IMG/VR virus record: IMGVR_UViG_3300042934_000627
Span: 1 to 61,218 of that record
DNA length: 61,218 nucleotides
From: a virus
Reading direction: 5' to 3' (one strand)
Numbering within the stretch: position 1 is the stretch's first letter; every line of letters starts with the position of its first letter. The position numbers and the translations under genes were made by a program. Below are positions 17,304-24,291 of this stretch, piece by piece. The notes under the pieces were generated by a model that made no database searches, was not told where the DNA came from, and saw only the letters and a list, made by a program, of their open reading frames with translations.

Positions 17304-17326
17304 AGTCGCTCATGCGGCTCTTTTTT
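17304..17326 (+). terminator. Terminator after the acyltransferase
   Basis: AGTCGC and GCGGCT pair around TCAT and are followed by CTTTTTT. A second, weaker inverted repeat (CTCTTTA / TAAAGAG) lies at 17230-17254. The 158 bases between the acyltransferase and xhlA hold no other gene I can support. Confidence 0.65.
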
Positions 17327-17349
17327 ATTGCTAAAAAGGAGGTGTTCAC

Positions 17350-17574
17350 GTGGATGAATCGCAGGAAAAGTTAGAGGATCGCGTTGGCAGCATCGAAGAT
17401 AAACTACACACACTTGAGACACGGGTATCCGTAGTTGAAACGAATGTCACTGCAATCCTTACGCAACTCGCGGAGATTAAGTCGAATACAACGTGGCTAT
17501 TACGTATTGTAGTCGGGGCAGTTGTTGCAGCCGTGCTCGCGTTAATCTTTAAAGATACCGGCGCGTTCATGTAA
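17350..17574 (+). CDS. xhlA: XhlA-like haemolysin/lysis accessory protein
   Basis: A 74-residue protein starting at GTG 17350 behind AAGGAGGTG. Residues 1-48 are a charged coiled coil (KLEDRVGSIEDKLHTLETRV), followed by one membrane helix (TTWLLRIVVGAVVAAVLALI). This is the XhlA layout; in PBSX XhlA works with the holin to lyse the cell. It heads the lysis cassette, ahead of the endolysin and the LLH holin. Confidence 0.85.
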   Translation: MDESQEKLEDRVGSIEDKLHTLETRVSVVETNVTAILTQLAEIKSNTTWLLRIVVGAVVAAVLALIFKDTGAFM

Positions 17575-17597
17575 TTATACGAAAGGGGACGATAACA

Positions 17598-18890
17598 ACG
17601 AAATTAAAACGATTATTTGCGCCAATTGCGATTGCAATGGCGTTTTTATTATACCTACCAACGGCATCATTCGCGGCATCGCGGGTTGACTTCATCGACG
17701 TTAGCCATTGGAATAATTCGTCGGGTCTTCCGTTATCCTTTTACCAAACGTTAAAGGCCGGTGGCATCGATAGTGTAGTCGTAAAGGTGTCAGATGGCAC
17801 GAACTATATCGATCCATCAGCGAGTGTTAACGTAGCCAATGCGAAACAAGCGGGCATGATCGTCAACGCGTACCACTTCGCCCGATTGACGAGCAATGCG
17901 GACGCGACCAACGAAGCCAAGTGGTTCGATCGCCAGTTACGTTATGTTGGCTTCGATAAACTGCGCGATGGCATTGTCGTCGTGGATGTCGAGGTGCCCG
18001 CGGCAAGCCGTAATAAGCTAACGGAGTATACGAATACGTTCATTAGCGCGATGCACCAACTAGGCTACCCGACCGTCGATGTTTATACGGGATCGAGCTT
18101 CTACCTCGGTAATTTAGACGCGTCAAAGCTATCCGTTAAAGATCCGTGGCTTGCACGTTATAACGGTGGCACCGCAGAACCATCGTGGCTCAATGGAAAC
18201 AAAGGCGCGTGGCAGTGGGCAAGCGATTACCACTTCGCAGGCATTTCGGGCAACTTCGATGTATCGCAAGACTTCGCGGGCAAATATACGAATACTTATG
18301 TTACGCCGAATGCAACGCCAACTGGCGAGACGAAAAAGATCGGCAGTGTTTCGCTTGTTAACTGGATGAAGTCGAAGGGCATGGCGTGGTCATACGATGC
18401 GCGGACGAAGTTAGCCGTTAAGTACGGCATTGCGAATTATAGCGGTACCGCAGCGCAAAACCTCGCATTACTATCGAAGTTGAAAAGCGGTGTGAAACCG
18501 GTGAAACTCGTCAACGATGCGAATTACCTGCCGACATCAACGAAGAAGATCGTGCTCATGAAGAAAGCGTATCTCTATCGCGGTGTCGATTTCAAATCGA
18601 AGTATCGCGTTCGTGAGTACGCAAAAGGTACGAAATTTACCATCACCGGATATAAGCGATCAGCCATCGGAACCATTCGCCTGCGTACAAAATCAGGCTA
18701 CTACATTACCGCGAATAAAAAGTATGCGAAAGCAGCGAAGGCGTCGAAATCATCACGAAAGTATACGGTACGCGCCGGTGACGCGCTATGGTCGATTGCC
18801 CACGCGAAGCATACGACAGTGGTACGGCTGAAATCGTTGAACAAGCTTCACAGCAACGTAATTCATATCGGTGACAAATTGAACTATTAA
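17598..18890 (+). CDS. Secreted GH25 lysozyme endolysin with LysM domain
   Basis: A 430-residue endolysin. If read from ACG 17598 it has a textbook signal peptide (MKLKRLFAPIAIAMAFLLYL, cleaved near ASFA). Residues 31 to about 220 are a GH25 muramidase (DFIDVSHWNN; VVVDVEVP with D130 and E132). Next comes a wall-associated repeat seen in Firmicute lysins (SLVNWMKSKGMAWSYDARTK, YGIANYSGTAAQNLALLSKL), an SH3-like part and a C-terminal LysM (RKYTVRAGDALWSIAHAKHT). No ATG/GTG/TTG exists before an internal ATG at 17637, which has no ribosome site; ACG 17598 lies 9 bases after AAAGGGG. Confidence 0.9.
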   Translation, partial: TKLKRLFAPIAIAMAFLLYLPTASFAASRVDFIDVSHWNNSSGLPLSFYQTLKAGGIDSVVVKVSDGTNYIDPSASVNVANAKQAGMIVNAYHFARLTSNADATNEAKWFDRQLRYVGFDKLRDGIVVVDVEVPAASRNKLTEYTNTFISAMHQLGYPTVDVYTGSSFYLGNLDASKLSVKDPWLARYNGGTAEPSWLNGNKGAWQWASDYHFAGISGNFDVSQDFAGKYTNTYVTPNATPTGETKKIGSVSLVNWMKSKGMAWSYDARTKLAVKYGIANYSGTAAQNLALLSKLKSGVKPVKLVNDANYLPTSTKKIVLMKKAYLYRGVDFKSKYRVREYAKGTKFTITGYKRSAIGTIRLRTKSGYYITANKKYAKAAKASKSSRKYTVRAGDALWSIAHAKHTTVVRLKSLNKLHSNVIHIGDKLNY

Positions 18891-18904
18891 GGAGCGATTA
18901 ATTA

Positions 18905-19246
18905 ATGGACATTTCGAATTATATTGACACAGCAGTTTTCGCGGTGATTGGCGCATTGATTACGGCAGCATTTCGGTATGGTGTGCCAGTGATTATCGAC
19001 TTGCTGATTAAGCTTCACGCTGGGCAACTCGTTAAGGCAGCCGAAGCAATTTATAGTGGTAGCGGACTAGGCGATGCGAAGTATCAATTCGTTGCGGATG
19101 CGCTCGTTGCGTATGCCGCAAAGTTTCACGTTAAGCTCGACGCTACCCGTGTGAAAACGTATATCGAAGCGGCAGTGACCGATTTGCACGTTGCCATCAA
19201 TGGTGCCGTGAAACAGATTACAGACGCAACGAACGAAAGTAAATAA
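18905..19246 (+). CDS. LLH-family holin
   Basis: A 113-residue protein with one N-terminal membrane helix (IDTAVFAVIGALITAAFRYG) followed by amphipathic helices (LVKAAEAIYSGSGLGDAKYQ, DALVAYAAKFHVKLDATRVK), as in the phage holin LLH family. It would make the membrane lesion that starts lysis or activates the exported lysozyme. It follows the endolysin by 14 bases; ribosome site AAGGAG. Confidence 0.82.
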   Translation: MDISNYIDTAVFAVIGALITAAFRYGVPVIIDLLIKLHAGQLVKAAEAIYSGSGLGDAKYQFVADALVAYAAKFHVKLDATRVKTYIEAAVTDLHVAINGAVKQITDATNESK

Positions 19247-19356
19247 CGATTGACCGCGAGCGCGAACGAAAGTTTACGTTTGCACTTGCATACATAATAG
19301 TACCGCGGTAAGATGATGCTAACGATAAAATACGAATTGAAAACGGAGTGATTACG

Positions 19357-19773
19357 ATGGGGTTCTGGAAAGAAGCGTTGCGCGAACGTGTAAATGTCGA
19401 AGTGCTGGCCGGTCACCCAACGAATGCGAAATACGTCAACATTGCGGGCGGTGATAAGCCTGGCGAAATCCTCGTCGAAGTTGGGCCGCGTACCAAACGT
19501 GCATATAAGCCGGACAGCATTCGGTGGTCGGAATCATCGACACGCAGCGGTGGAGCAGCGGCAGCAGGAGCAATTGCTGGTGGGCTAGTCGGTGGCGCAA
19601 TCGGTGGGATCGCAGGTGCCGCAGTTGGCGGACGGAAACGTGATAATTCGAAAGCTTACATTGACCTCGTAGATGCCGAAACTGGCGAAGAGATAACGTT
19701 GCACATTCGATGCAATGCCGCGCAATATCGGCAGATTGACGGATTGATTAGGAGAACGAAGATGGCGAAGTAA
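19357..19773 (+). CDS. Glycine-zipper membrane protein
   Basis: A 138-residue protein of unknown function. Residues 1-60 are soluble and begin MGFWKEALRERVNVEVLAGH. A glycine-zipper hairpin (AAGAIAGGLVGGAIGGIAGA) follows, then a polar C-terminal part with LVDAETGEEITLHIRCNAAQ. GTG 19348 is in frame but is part of the GGAGTG ribosome site; ATG 19357 is preferred. It may be a membrane-active lysis helper or superinfection factor; only the membrane zipper is seen directly. Confidence 0.6.
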   Translation: MGFWKEALRERVNVEVLAGHPTNAKYVNIAGGDKPGEILVEVGPRTKRAYKPDSIRWSESSTRSGGAAAAGAIAGGLVGGAIGGIAGAAVGGRKRDNSKAYIDLVDAETGEEITLHIRCNAAQYRQIDGLIRRTKMAK

Positions 19774-19781
19774 ATAACGAA

Positions 19782-19817
19782 GCCCCTTACGATTAATTTC
19801 GTAGGGGGCGTTTTTTT
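19782..19817 (+). terminator. Strong terminator after the lysis cassette
   Basis: GCCCCTTACGA pairs with TCGTAGGGGGC over 11 positions around TTAATT, followed by G and seven T. It is the likely end of the late transcript. Confidence 0.85.
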
Positions 19818-19898
19818 CGTTTATCGAGTAAGTAAAAATAAATAGGAAAAATCTCTCATTTTGTCGTAGAATAGTAGACATGATGGGAGGTGAGTAGA

Positions 19899-20540
19899 AT
19901 GGAAGAAACGAAAGTTGCAGAAAGTAGAAAACAAATAGACAAGATGCTTCTAGGTAAATTAAATTCTTTAAAAGGCGATTTATTATCTTTAGACCTTAGC
20001 AAAGGAATTAAAGCAGCAGAATGGTTTTCAAATGTAATTCATCTTAATAAAAATCATCAAAAAGAACGCGAAATAAGAAGTGAATTAAGGCAAGAGAATA
20101 ACGCAGATACTGAACAACCATTGAGGGAAAAAATAAAAGAGGTTCAGAAAAAAGACTTTCCATTCGGGTTAAAATTTGGTGATATTATTCATGTTGAATT
20201 CGGAATTGGAATTGGTGACGAACTTAGAGATGGGCATTATGCTGTAATATTATCTCGTAAAGGAGAGATGTTTTTAATTGCCCCACTTACCTCGGAGACA
20301 CTTTATTTTGGAGATAATACGCTTTATTTTGAAGGATTAGGATTACCGAGTACAAAAGGGCCAAATTGCAAAAGTTATGTAAGCTTTTCCCAAATAAGAT
20401 ACATACATAGCCGGCGTATTAAGAAAATCCATAAAATACATAAAAGTTTAAATGGCCGCATACACTTAGATGAGGATAAGGCCCTTCAAATATTAACCAA
20501 TTACAATAAAATTTTAGTTGAAGGTATAGAAATACGTTGA
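19899..20540 (+). CDS. PemK/MazF-fold protein with N-terminal extension
   Basis: A 213-residue protein. The first ~85 residues are charged helices. The C-terminal part has the PemK/MazF-like core KFGDIIHVEFGIGIGDELRD, GHYAVILSRKGEMFLIAPLT and SYVSFSQIRYIHSRRIKK; MazF-fold proteins are usually ribosome-independent mRNA interferases. The family's conserved Arg after GxEL is a plausible R/D pair here, but activity cannot be proven. No antitoxin gene precedes it. It is AT-rich, has its own GGGAGG ribosome site (start ATG 19899, not GTG 19890) and is flanked by terminators, so it is a separate cargo unit. Confidence 0.7.
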   Translation: MEETKVAESRKQIDKMLLGKLNSLKGDLLSLDLSKGIKAAEWFSNVIHLNKNHQKEREIRSELRQENNADTEQPLREKIKEVQKKDFPFGLKFGDIIHVEFGIGIGDELRDGHYAVILSRKGEMFLIAPLTSETLYFGDNTLYFEGLGLPSTKGPNCKSYVSFSQIRYIHSRRIKKIHKIHKSLNGRIHLDEDKALQILTNYNKILVEGIEIR

Positions 20541-20564
20541 AATTTCTAATGGTTATTGTATAAT
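20537..20564 (+). promoter_or_regulatory. Sigma-A promoter for a small RNA
   Basis: TTGAAA at 20537-20542, 16-base spacer, consensus TATAAT at 20559-20564. It overlaps the end of the PemK-like gene by four bases and points to the structured, ORF-poor stretch downstream. Confidence 0.75.
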
Positions 20565-20570
20565 AATAAT

Positions 20571-20697
20571 ATAAACAGTGTCTTCTGTTAGTGCTCTAAC
20601 AGTGAGAATGAACTTTAAAGGTAACTAGGAGCATTATGTTGCGACATAGTGCAGTACTTGACAACGACCTCACGTTAACCGCGTGGGGTCTTTAATT
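20571..20697 (+). ncRNA. Candidate small structured RNA, about 120 nt
   Basis: Between the promoter and a T-run after 20690 lie three hairpins: CTGTTAG/CTAACAG (20585-20602, loop TGCT), GCATTATG/CATAGTGC (20631-20652, one G-U pair) and GACCTCACG/CGTGGGGTC (20666-20690), the last acting as terminator. A 19-codon ORF starting at 20636 runs through both final hairpins and is probably incidental. The layout suits a type I or type III antitoxin-like RNA or a trans-acting regulator; it lies just after a MazF-fold gene. Confidence 0.55.
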
Positions 20698-20724
20698 TTA
20701 CATACTCGCGGACATACGAATAAG

Positions 20725-20759
20725 GCCCTCGTACTTTTTACAGTGCGGGGGCTTTTTTT
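20725..20759 (+). terminator. Second terminator before the minus-strand gene
   Basis: GCCCTCGTAC pairs with GTGCGGGGGC around an 8-base loop, followed by seven T. It blocks transcription into the convergent gene at 20762. Confidence 0.8.
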
Positions 20760-20761
20760 GT

Positions 20762-21217
20762 TTATCGTATGCCAGCGATTTTATCTCGTAGCTCATCAAG
20801 CAGAGACGGTTGACGTTCCATCGGAAGCGGAAAATCTACGTAATCATTCGTGAACCGCGACAACTTAGATACGTAGCATTTCGGTGGATGCGTTCGAAGG
20901 CATATCGATACTTTTCCGGAAACTTCCGAAATAGGAACGTAATAAATTTCGTTATTTACTCGATTATGAATAGCGATAATATCGACTTCCCCACGATGAT
21001 AACCGTTTGTATCGTTGTTTCCCCGAAGGCTAACCTTTATTTCTCCGTTACTTTCGAATGAACTTTTAACCTGGATAAAATATCTAACGCTAGCTGTCTC
21101 AACGCTTAGATCGTATCTTGGATTGCCTGTTGGCATTATTACATCGAATCCCATTTCCGTTAGCTTATACGCGACAAAATACTCGCTTAATTTACCCTTT
21201 TGGTGTCTATCGTACAT
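20762..21217 (-). CDS. PD-(D/E)XK nuclease-like protein (PDDEXK_5 type)
   Basis: A 151-residue protein. The N-terminus DRHQKGKLSEYFVAYKLTEM is followed by NPRYDLSVETASVRYFIQVK, giving the catalytic D-(x)n-QVK arrangement of intron-associated and Holliday-resolvase-like PD-(D/E)XK nucleases. The C-terminal part (HRGEVDIIAIHNRVNNEIYY) fits the same fold. ATG 21217 follows GAGGAG. It has its own copy of the phage-specific promoter at 21231-21266 and lies next to attP, a frequent site for cargo genes. Related in core pattern to the gene at 39177. Confidence 0.7.
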   Translation of the reverse strand: MYDRHQKGKLSEYFVAYKLTEMGFDVIMPTGNPRYDLSVETASVRYFIQVKSSFESNGEIKVSLRGNNDTNGYHRGEVDIIAIHNRVNNEIYYVPISEVSGKVSICLRTHPPKCYVSKLSRFTNDYVDFPLPMERQPSLLDELRDKIAGIR

Positions 21218-21230
21218 GGCATCGTCTCCT

Positions 21231-21266
21231 CACTATATAATACGTATGCCAACGGTAAATTACGCA
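21231..21266 (-). promoter_or_regulatory. Phage-type promoter, copy A
   Basis: Minus strand TGCGTAA (21266-21260), 17-base spacer, TATTATATAGTG (21242-21231). It lies 14 bases before the nuclease ATG. One of six sites with the same architecture. Confidence 0.8.
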
Positions 21267-21316
21267 GTTTTATCGATTTTATTTTCTACGCTAAACTAAT
21301 ATGTATATGCATTTTA

Positions 21317-21345
21317 TTGACAAATAGTATACCGCGAATTATACT
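21317..21345 (+). promoter_or_regulatory. Sigma-A promoter upstream of attP
   Basis: TTGACA at 21317-21322, 17-base spacer, TATACT at 21340-21345. An inverted repeat TTCGA/TCGAA (21345-21359) covers the expected start site. The transcript would cross attP and meet the terminator at 21505, so it could be a regulated integrase leader or a separate RNA. Confidence 0.7.
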
Positions 21346-21359
21346 TCGAATATATCGAA

Positions 21360-21404
21360 GTTAAATTTCGCCAGACACAACGGTACTCTAGCGATAGGGT
21401 TACG
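21360..21404 (+). repeat. Left copy of an imperfect repeat flanking attP
   Basis: Starts GTTAAATTTCGCCAGACACA and continues with ACTCTA-GCGA-TAGGGT. The right copy at 21486-21530 starts GTTAAATTACCGTGACACAG and continues with ACTCTACTTCGGTAGGGT. The copies are 126 bases apart with the attP core between them. Only the right copy keeps a full terminator hairpin. They may be integrase arm sites or the trace of an old duplication. Confidence 0.6.
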
Positions 21405-21424
21405 TGTTATTTATAAACGGAATA

Positions 21425-21474
21425 CTCAAAATCGTGTTCCTTCGGGAGTGTCGGTTCGACCCCGACCACCGGTA
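21425..21474 (+). other. attP: attP core: 3' half of a tRNA-Leu(CAA) gene
   Basis: From CTCAAAA (anticodon loop, anticodon CAA) through TCGTG (3' anticodon stem), the variable arm with CCTTCGGG, the T-arm GTCGG-TTCGACC-CCGAC and CACCGGTA (3' acceptor), the stretch matches the 3' half of a class II tRNA-Leu. The bases before it (AAACGGAAT) cannot pair as the 5' anticodon stem and no D-arm is present, so it is not an expressed tRNA. With the integrase 140 bases downstream, this is the phage attachment core; insertion would restore the host gene. Confidence 0.85.
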
Positions 21475-21485
21475 TTAAATTTCAC

Positions 21486-21536
21486 GTTAAATTACCGTGA
21501 CACAGCGGACTCTACTTCGGTAGGGTCCGCTTTTTT
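21486..21536 (+). terminator. Right repeat copy with terminator between attP and integrase
   Basis: GCGGACTCTAC (21505-21515) pairs with GTAGGGTCCGC (21520-21530) around TTCG, then six T. It separates attP-proximal transcription from the integrase reading frame. Confidence 0.8.
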
Positions 21537-21614
21537 CGTTTGTGCGGAACACTATATTACCACGATAATAGTGCGCCATGTATCTTACGCACACTCAAAG
21601 GAGGAACAAGTAGA

Positions 21615-22586
21615 TTGCGTAGGAAAAACGAATTGAATACGGACGAGCTTTCGAAAATTAATGGATTAATTACGGCGGAATCGTTTACGCTCGATGAATT
21701 AGTCGATCTGTTCATAAATGATTGCCGTGTAAAGGATCTTCGACAAGCTACTGAAAAGTACTACCGTAACGAAATCCATGCGTATGCAAAGTTTTTACGC
21801 GAACAGGGAGTTGATCCACACCCCGCAAACGTTACGCCAGGGCAAATTAAAGAGAACTTAATTATTTACTCGGAAGATGTTAAGAAGCTAAAGCCAGTCA
21901 CCATTAATTCGAGATTACGTGCGCTTAAAGCATTTTTCAATTTTTTGAAAGATAACAAGTATATCCGTGATAGCCCGATGGAAAAGATTGTGCAACTGAA
22001 GCATCGTAAGGAAATCATACAAACGTTTAGCAAACGACAAATAAAAGATATGTTCAATAAGCCAAATCTTCGAACATTTACTGGAGTACGAGATTTAACG
22101 ATTATGATGCTAATGCTGGAAATCGGTGTTCGCGTTAACGAGCTGATTAATATCGATGTATACGATATTAAACTAGATGACGCTATGGTACACGTGAGGA
22201 AAACGAAAGGGTATAACGAGCGCATGTTGCCGATTCAATCGGATATGCGCGAACAGCTTAAAAAGTACTTGCGAATTCGGGAAGACTCGGGTACAGACGC
22301 TCTTTTCATCACAATCGATGGGACACGAATATCTAAGCGTCAAGTACAGAATCGAATCAAGATATACGGAAATGAATGTCAGATTAAAGGCGTAAGGTGC
22401 TCGCCTCACACATTCCGGCACACATTCGCGAAGATGAGTGTGCAAAACGGGGCTGGCATCTTTGACCTGCAATATATGCTCGGTCATACTTCGATGGAAA
22501 TGGTGCGCGTGTATGTAAATATGTTTGGTAGCGACGTACGTGAAAAACACCGTGAGTTCTCGCCATTACGAAACTTACGTAGATAA
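21615..22586 (+). CDS. int: Tyrosine site-specific integrase
   Basis: A 323-residue XerC/D-like recombinase. N-terminal SAM-like core-binding domain (FTLDELVDLFINDCRVKDLR, residues ~15-100), then the catalytic domain with R173 (IGVRVNELI), K198, H265-x-x-R268 (SPHTFRHTFAKM), H291 (MLGHTS) and nucleophile Y300 (VRVYVNM). All five catalytic residues are present. The frame is open further upstream, but TTG 21615 follows AAAGGAGG by 10 bases and gives the normal length. It is adjacent to attP and acts there for integration and excision; no excisionase was recognised. Confidence 0.9.
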   Translation: MRRKNELNTDELSKINGLITAESFTLDELVDLFINDCRVKDLRQATEKYYRNEIHAYAKFLREQGVDPHPANVTPGQIKENLIIYSEDVKKLKPVTINSRLRALKAFFNFLKDNKYIRDSPMEKIVQLKHRKEIIQTFSKRQIKDMFNKPNLRTFTGVRDLTIMMLMLEIGVRVNELINIDVYDIKLDDAMVHVRKTKGYNERMLPIQSDMREQLKKYLRIREDSGTDALFITIDGTRISKRQVQNRIKIYGNECQIKGVRCSPHTFRHTFAKMSVQNGAGIFDLQYMLGHTSMEMVRVYVNMFGSDVREKHREFSPLRNLRR

Positions 22587-22594
22587 AAAAATAA

Positions 22595-22621
22595 AAGCCA
22601 CCGGTACTGGAATACCGGCAG
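22595..22621 (-). terminator. Minus-strand hairpin with T-run
   Basis: On the minus strand GCCGGTA and TACCGG pair across 6 bases and are followed, after GGC, by TTTTATTTTTTT. No minus-strand gene reads into it, so it may end an unrecognised antisense transcript or be inert. Confidence 0.35.
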
Positions 22622-22629
22622 CCATTCGT

Positions 22630-22675
22630 GAGTAAACACGAGTTATACACCATCTATATTATACCTCGTTTACTC
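22630..22675. promoter_or_regulatory. Inverted-repeat operator before the winged-helix gene
   Basis: GAGTAAACACGAG at 22630-22642 mirrors CTCGTTTACTC at 22665-22675 (one extra base in the left arm), enclosing an AT-rich stretch with TATATTAT. It lies 30 bases before ATG 22706 and is a good candidate for autoregulation by that protein or a Cro/CI-type repressor. Confidence 0.6.
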
Positions 22676-22705
22676 ATTCGTGGCAAGGCGGAGAGGATTT
22701 TTATC

Positions 22706-23521
22706 ATGCCTTATTACGATGAATATACACAGTATCAGTCGTTCGCGTCAATCGATGAATTGAACGACACTTCATATGCTTACCTCGATCAATTTTCCGA
22801 TCAACTTACGAACTCCACAATCGATATTTTCAAACGAATCACGCGCTACTCATGCGTTGTTATTGGCGTTAGCTGGCTTAAAGTACGTACGCTTGCGTCA
22901 ATACTCGATAAGTCCGAAAAGACCGTTAGGCGCGCCCTCAAGCAGCTAGAAACGTTACATATTATTAAACGAGTGCCTACGATACGCCCGCAAGGTGGAC
23001 GCGGATATGATATCGTAGTCATCCAGCCACAAGCCGATGCAGCATCGATGTCCACGCGTGACCAGTCGAAAATTCCGCATGACATTGCCCCTAATAAGCC
23101 CTTAGAAACTTTAGAAACTACTAAATTAAATAATCTATTAAATAAACGTAATAATCGCGAGAATGCTACTGAATTAGATCATACATTCGTTAACGAACGA
23201 GTTCCGGAAGTATTCATAAAAGCAGTAAAGCCGTTTTTTGATAATGCACGTGTGATCGAATCATTTTGGTACCGATCAAATATCGCCGCGTGGAAGAACA
23301 CGGTCGATGATGAAGATGAAACGAAGTTGAATATCGCGTTATCCTCTTTCCGTCAAACTATTCGCGGGCTAAAATTCGGCCGTGTACGTGATAAATTTGC
23401 ATATTTCTATCGTATTGCTTATCGAAAATTTAATGCCGAGTATGAACGTGAACTTGATGAAATAGTTGAGCACGAAGGATTAACGTTCAACTTCGACAAC
23501 TTACCGGCGTGGATAAAATAA
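22706..23521 (+). CDS. Winged-helix DNA-binding protein, likely replication-related
   Basis: A 271-residue protein. A winged-helix domain occupies about residues 45-110 (CVVIGVSWLKVRTLASILDK, EKTVRRALKQLETLHIIKRV). A polar linker and a C-terminal domain follow, with RVIESFWYRSNIAAWKN and FGRVRDKFAYFYRIAYRKFN. Proteins of this plan are common in Bacillales plasmids and phages as replication or copy-control factors; the family function is not settled. GTG 22628 starts the open frame, but ATG 22706 lies 9 bases after GGAGAGG and leaves the operator outside the gene. Confidence 0.65.
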   Translation: MPYYDEYTQYQSFASIDELNDTSYAYLDQFSDQLTNSTIDIFKRITRYSCVVIGVSWLKVRTLASILDKSEKTVRRALKQLETLHIIKRVPTIRPQGGRGYDIVVIQPQADAASMSTRDQSKIPHDIAPNKPLETLETTKLNNLLNKRNNRENATELDHTFVNERVPEVFIKAVKPFFDNARVIESFWYRSNIAAWKNTVDDEDETKLNIALSSFRQTIRGLKFGRVRDKFAYFYRIAYRKFNAEYERELDEIVEHEGLTFNFDNLPAWIK

Positions 23522-23540
23522 AAAAAGTTATCGAAAATGT

Positions 23541-23575
23541 GCGTGGAATCGATTTGGCATTCGTATAAGATAGTG
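23541..23575 (+). promoter_or_regulatory. Phage-type promoter, copy E
   Basis: GCGTGG (23541-23546), 17-base spacer, TATAAGATAGTG (23564-23575), 30 bases before ATG 23605. It is the copy with the most divergent -10. Confidence 0.7.
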
Positions 23576-23604
23576 TAGGTTATTTTATACGGGTAGGTGA
23601 TCGA

Positions 23605-24291
23605 ATGGAGTTGCCGTATGTATTAATTGATACGGATATTATTGCATTAGGTTTAGTTGGAGATATGGGTCCAAAACGATGGGCGACGCTAAGTACAATC
23701 GCATCTTTTATGGATGAAAATGGGGTCGCGATCGTAACTCATGAAGAGATAGCAAAAGCAATGGGAATAACAGTAAGTTCAGCTGGACGGTGGGTAAGGT
23801 CACTCGCTAGATATAGGTGGAATGGAAAACCAATTGTAAATGTTAAAAAGGTTAGAAGCCCAAGCAATGCAATTTGGTTGTGGACTGAGTATAGTATCCT
23901 TCTTGATGGGCGTATGGCTATTAAGAATTATCGTGAAAATAATGAAACACGCCATGTAATGCACCAAAGTAAGTGCGGGCTTGTATATTTTATTCGCGAA
24001 CATATGATGGGCACTGTAAAAATTGGGATAACAACTAATCTTAAAGGTAGAAGTAGGCAGTTCGGGGTTCAACTACCATTTGATTGGGACTATATAAAGA
24101 TCGTCAAGTCAAATAACTATATCGACCTAGAACAAATTCTACATCAAAATTTACTTGATCATCATGTACATGGTGAGTGGTTTAAACTTACTGATGAAGA
24201 AATTGATGATGCACTTAGTGATAGCGGAATTGACTATTATGACGTGACAAGTGAAGAGTTGCAGCGTATAGGTGTGGTGCAAAATGTCTGA
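23605..24291 (+). CDS. Winged-helix plus T5orf172/GIY-YIG fusion protein
   Basis: A 228-residue protein with two parts. Residues 1-105 look like a winged helix (ALGLVGDMGPKRWATLSTIA, HEEIAKAMGITVSSAGRWVR). Residues 120-210 fit the T5orf172 branch of GIY-YIG nucleases: GLVYFIREHMMGTVKIGITT, NLKGRSRQ and HGEWFKLTDEEI. The expected catalytic Tyr pair is YF and the Arg follows the GI-T motif, but a canonical GIY-YIG Glu is not certain, so it may be a DNA-binding regulator rather than a nuclease. It overlaps the next gene by 8 bases. Confidence 0.65.
   Translation: MELPYVLIDTDIIALGLVGDMGPKRWATLSTIASFMDENGVAIVTHEEIAKAMGITVSSAGRWVRSLARYRWNGKPIVNVKKVRSPSNAIWLWTEYSILLDGRMAIKNYRENNETRHVMHQSKCGLVYFIREHMMGTVKIGITTNLKGRSRQFGVQLPFDWDYIKIVKSNNYIDLEQILHQNLLDHHVHGEWFKLTDEEIDDALSDSGIDYYDVTSEELQRIGVVQNV

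Noticed and set aside
20636-20695. 19-codon ORF with AGGAG inside the candidate small RNA
   Set aside because: It runs through two stable hairpins and ends in the terminator T-run; the codons are explained by RNA structure.
21389-21474. Intact tRNA-Leu gene
   Set aside because: The D-arm and the 5' anticodon stem are missing, so only the 3' half used as attachment core is present.
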